Shown here piece after piece: positions 4,529 to 6,306 of a stretch of 6,306 nucleotides of DNA. Where the stretch lies: assembly GCA_026395095.1 (NCBI GenBank), contig JAPLZI010000056.1:29991-36296 (forward strand), given 5' to 3'. The position numbers were made by a program, and so were the translations under genes. The notes below the pieces were generated by a model. It was not told the DNA's origin. It worked only from the letters and a program-made list of their open reading frames with translations, and made no database searches. This DNA comes from Candidatus Tayloriibacteriota bacterium. GTDB taxonomy: Bacteria; Patescibacteriota; Minisyncoccia; Phycocordibacterales; PALSA-1337. The first letter of the stretch is position 1, and the number at the start of each line of letters is the position of its first letter.

Positions 4529-5701
4529 ATGACTACACACAACCCATCGCGTACGCACATGATCTATACAGTAGCTATTATCGGTTTTATTTTCACCTTG
4601 CATCTGGTGATACCGATGTATTCGAATTCGAGCTTCCTGAGCCTTTTTGCCAATGCGCAGACTGTCGGATACATATATATGGTGGGCTCAGCAGTATCGA
4701 TTCTGGGATTTCTCATCGCTCCAGTCATGATCAGACGTGTGGGCAATTACACTGCGATGATGTGGCTCATCGTCATGCAGATCGTGCTTTTTTACGGACT
4801 CATAAATGCGACTGATCCATATTTCCTAGCCTTCATTTTCGCCCTTCAGATGGCAACAACATCCCTCATAGGTCTTTCAATGGATATTTTCCTGGAAGGA
4901 TACACCGCCAATAATCATGTTGGAGCGATTCGCGGATTGTACACCGCCACTCTAAATGCTTCGTGGGTCATCGGCCCACTCATCGGCAGCATGCTCATAA
5001 CCGGATCAGGCGATTTCAAGAATACTTACATCGCCGCTTTGGCCATGCTCTTCCCTCTGCTTTATTTGGTTCTAAAGAATTTTCCGCGCTTTCATGACCC
5101 GAATTATATACACCTATCACCCTGGCAGCTCGTTAAACATGTATCGCGCAATAAGAGTTGGATGTGGCTTTTTGTTGCCAACTTTATCCTGCAGGTTTTT
5201 TACGCTTGGATGGTAGTCTACAGCCCGATCTACCTCAATCAGACCATAGGTTTCAGCTGGGAAAAGATCGGTATTATCTTTACTATTATGCTAGTCGCAT
5301 TTCCTCTTATCCAATATCCGCTGGGCAAGCTGACAGACAAAAGGCATGACGAAAAAGGGATTATGGCTATAGGCTTCGGAATAATGGGACTAGCGACGAT
5401 TTCGCTCGCTTTCATCACATCAGCAAGTATCTTGATCTGGTCCATCGCATTTTTTATGACACGCATAGGTGCAGCGGCGGCAGAAGTGATGATGGAGACA
5501 TATTTCTTCAAAACGGTCTCATCCCGCGACTCGGCGGCTCTGGGACTATTCAGGGTCACCAGGCCGCTTTCATATTTCTTCGCGCCAATCATCACCGCGG
5601 TGGCGCTCATGTTCACCTCAAGTGGTTATGTTTTTATAGTTGTAGGTATTATCTCGCTGTTTGCGATCATTCCTTCGCTGCTCATAAAAGATACGGAGTA
5701 A
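4529..5701 (+). CDS. Major facilitator superfamily (MFS) transporter, 390 aa
   Basis: An inner-membrane secondary transporter with about 12 hydrophobic helices in two halves, split by a basic, less hydrophobic loop around 183-210 (NFPRFHDPNYIHLSPWQ). The MFS motif A is clear in the second half, in the loop after helix 8 or 7: PLGKLTDKRHDEKG (264-277), with G266 and D270. A degenerate copy, APVMIRRVGNY (64-74), sits at the equivalent place in the first half. Charged residues within membrane stretches (E319, E323, R312, D119, E123) may line the transport path. The length is normal for MFS. The substrate cannot be told from sequence; drug or metabolite efflux and nutrient uptake are both possible. 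The ATG at 4529 was chosen from the position of the promoter box. The gene is monocistronic as far as seen, ends in TAA, and is divergent from rpmE2-prfA. Confidence 0.9.
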   Translation: MTTHNPSRTHMIYTVAIIGFIFTLHLVIPMYSNSSFLSLFANAQTVGYIYMVGSAVSILGFLIAPVMIRRVGNYTAMMWLIVMQIVLFYGLINATDPYFLAFIFALQMATTSLIGLSMDIFLEGYTANNHVGAIRGLYTATLNASWVIGPLIGSMLITGSGDFKNTYIAALAMLFPLLYLVLKNFPRFHDPNYIHLSPWQLVKHVSRNKSWMWLFVANFILQVFYAWMVVYSPIYLNQTIGFSWEKIGIIFTIMLVAFPLIQYPLGKLTDKRHDEKGIMAIGFGIMGLATISLAFITSASILIWSIAFFMTRIGAAAAEVMMETYFFKTVSSRDSAALGLFRVTRPLSYFFAPIITAVALMFTSSGYVFIVVGIISLFAIIPSLLIKDTE

Positions 5702-5730
5702 AAACGGAAAAAGACGGACAAAAAAGCCAC

Positions 5731-5801
5731 TGTTTGAAATGTTACTCACCCCCTTTCAAGAGTTTTGATTGTTCATGGTTTATGTGCAAGATTTTCAAAC
5801 A
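5731..5801 (+). other. Intergenic stretch with a spaced inverted repeat
   Basis: Between the transporter and the palindrome, TGTTTGAAA (5731-5739) and TTTCAAACA (5793-5801) are perfect inverted repeats 53 bases apart, with a related CTTTCAAG at 5753-5760 between them. They could fold into a stem in RNA or be paired protein sites. No terminator with a T run is visible directly after the MFS stop, so the transporter transcript may extend through this stretch. Confidence 0.3.
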
Positions 5802-5869
5802 ACTAATGAGGTTTTGACTCTAATTCTCTTCTTTAGGTATGTCAATAGTGAATTCTATGCCCCGCTACC

Positions 5870-5951
5870 TATGTCGATCCTTCAAAAATTTTCATTGACA
5901 GTGGCAGGAATTCTTGTCACTGTCAATGAAAATTTTTGAGCAACCGACATA
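5870..5951. repeat. Long palindrome between convergent genes
   Basis: The arms 5882-5903 and 5918-5939 are perfect 22-base inverted repeats (TCAAAAATTTTCATTGACAG, then TG). The symmetry continues to the centre at 5910/5911 (EcoRI-type GAATTC, 5908-5913), so 27 of 29 positions per arm match with no spacer. Outside the core, TATGTCG (5870-5876) and CGACATA (5945-5951) are again symmetric about the same centre. Both inner exceptions are G-U pairs in plus-strand RNA but C-A mismatches in minus-strand RNA. It lies between the 3' ends of the MFS and methyltransferase genes. It may act as a bidirectional terminator, a hairpin-forming RNA element, a protein-binding site or a small mobile palindrome. 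Confidence 0.85.
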
Positions 5952-5999
5952 CCCGACCCCCCCCATACTTTCCTATTTGTTTCCTATTCCCTCTTATTT
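5952..5999. other. Pyrimidine-rich tract with a C8 run
   Basis: The plus strand here is mostly C and T, with C8 at 5957-5964. The bias continues into the last codons of the methyltransferase gene, with C5 runs near 6006-6010 and 6014-6018. On the minus strand these are G runs of 3, 8, 3, 5 and 5 spaced over about 70 bases. The C8 run is prone to length change during replication. Confidence 0.6.
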
Positions 6000-6306
6000 C
6001 TATTTCCCCCTATCCCCCTTATTTGTTATGTTTTTTACGGCCTCCAACATGAGAAACATTGGAATTTCCTTACGAATACGATCCTCCTCGGCGGCACGCG
6101 GACCATTCTGGCTCTTTTTGTGAGAAATCCATTCTTCCAGACGCGAAACTGCAAAACCGGCTTTGTTCAAAGCTTTGAAATACGACTGGAGTGGCCGGTG
6201 GAAAGACATTGTTGTTTTCTTCTTGGCAGGGTCATTTTCGCCAGGCGTCATATCTATCTCGATTTGCCCATCTGATAAATACGAATCTATTCGGCGATAC
6301 TGCTTC
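6000..6306 (-). CDS. Class I SAM-dependent methyltransferase, C-terminal part (5' end outside the window)
   Basis: The open frame runs from the right edge to TAG (6000-6002) and gives the last 101 residues. An internal ATG at 6249-6251 is not the start, because the frame is open and family-like upstream (QYRRIDSYLSDGQIEIDM). The segment SFHRPLQSYFKALNKAGF, then SRLEEWISHKK, and later KEIPMFLMLEA, matches the C-terminal half of Methyltransf_11/25-type enzymes, in which an FHRPL-like motif, an AGF turn, an acidic LEE and a final hydrophobic strand recur. The SAM-binding motifs lie upstream, off the window. Enzymes of this group methylate small molecules or other substrates; the substrate here is unknown. 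The tail NITNKGDRGK is Lys/Gly-rich and encoded in the pyrimidine-biased tract. The gene converges with the MFS transporter, with the palindrome between them. Confidence 0.75.
   Translation of the reverse strand, partial: KQYRRIDSYLSDGQIEIDMTPGENDPAKKKTTMSFHRPLQSYFKALNKAGFAVSRLEEWISHKKSQNGPRAAEEDRIRKEIPMFLMLEAVKNITNKGDRGK

Noticed and set aside
5775..5939. A 54-codon open frame (ATG 5775, TGA 5937-5939) running through the palindrome
   Set aside because: It has no good ribosome binding site and no recognisable family, its last third is palindrome sequence, and it would be the only gene here ending in TGA. A tiny hydrophobic protein cannot be fully excluded.
5882..5939. The palindrome as a protelomerase (telomere resolution) site or linear chromosome end
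   Set aside because: Such sites are also long, spacer-free palindromes, but ordinary genes continue on both sides and no protelomerase or phage gene is nearby.
5839..5951. The repeated TATGTC motifs (5838-5843, 5870-5875, inverted at 5946-5951) as a CRISPR or iteron array
   Set aside because: There are only three short copies, irregularly spaced and in different orientations; two belong to the palindrome's outer arms.

Overview
The window looks like a chromosomal segment of a small-genome bacterium of the candidate phyla radiation (Patescibacteria, probably a Parcubacteria-like lineage). This is an inference. It rests on short compact genes, several lineage-type small membrane proteins of unknown function, a cysteine-free L31 next to a shortened release factor 1, a Tyr/Gln-rich PKD-type surface protein, and genes with almost no 5' leader. 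The genetic code appears standard: no gene is broken by in-frame TGA, and all nine visible stops are TAA (six) or TAG (three). No phage, insertion sequence, CRISPR array or defence system was found.

Layout. Positions 1-51 hold the probable 3' tip of a plus-strand gene. A bidirectional hairpin terminator (60-109) separates it from an unknown minus-strand gene (132-440). A minus-strand block follows, listed here in transcription order: a small membrane protein (2440-2156), tRNA-Phe(GAA) (2122-2049), and a surface protein with three PKD-like domains and hydrophobic ends (1924-599), which has its own good sigma-70-type promoter and a likely terminator at 552-531. Running the other way from about 2483 are a promoter, tRNA-Arg(CCU) (2521-2595) and a five-helix membrane protein of unknown function (2634-3176). 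That gene converges on the rpmE2-prfA translation operon (4461-3190). An MFS transporter (4529-5701) is divergent from the operon.

The last 600 bases hold a 298-bp intergenic region with a near-perfect palindrome (core 5882-5939, outer arms to 5870 and 5951) and a pyrimidine-rich stretch with a C8 run. After it comes the 3' part of a minus-strand SAM-dependent methyltransferase gene (6306-6000) that runs off the window.

How the genes relate: L31, RF1 and the two tRNAs are translation genes. The other genes are membrane, surface or unknown functions and do not form an evident pathway. The two most notable observations are the palindrome between the convergent transporter and methyltransferase genes, and a shared extended -10 motif (TGCTATAMT-like) lying 6-10 nt before the chosen ATG of three genes, which predicts leaderless mRNAs.
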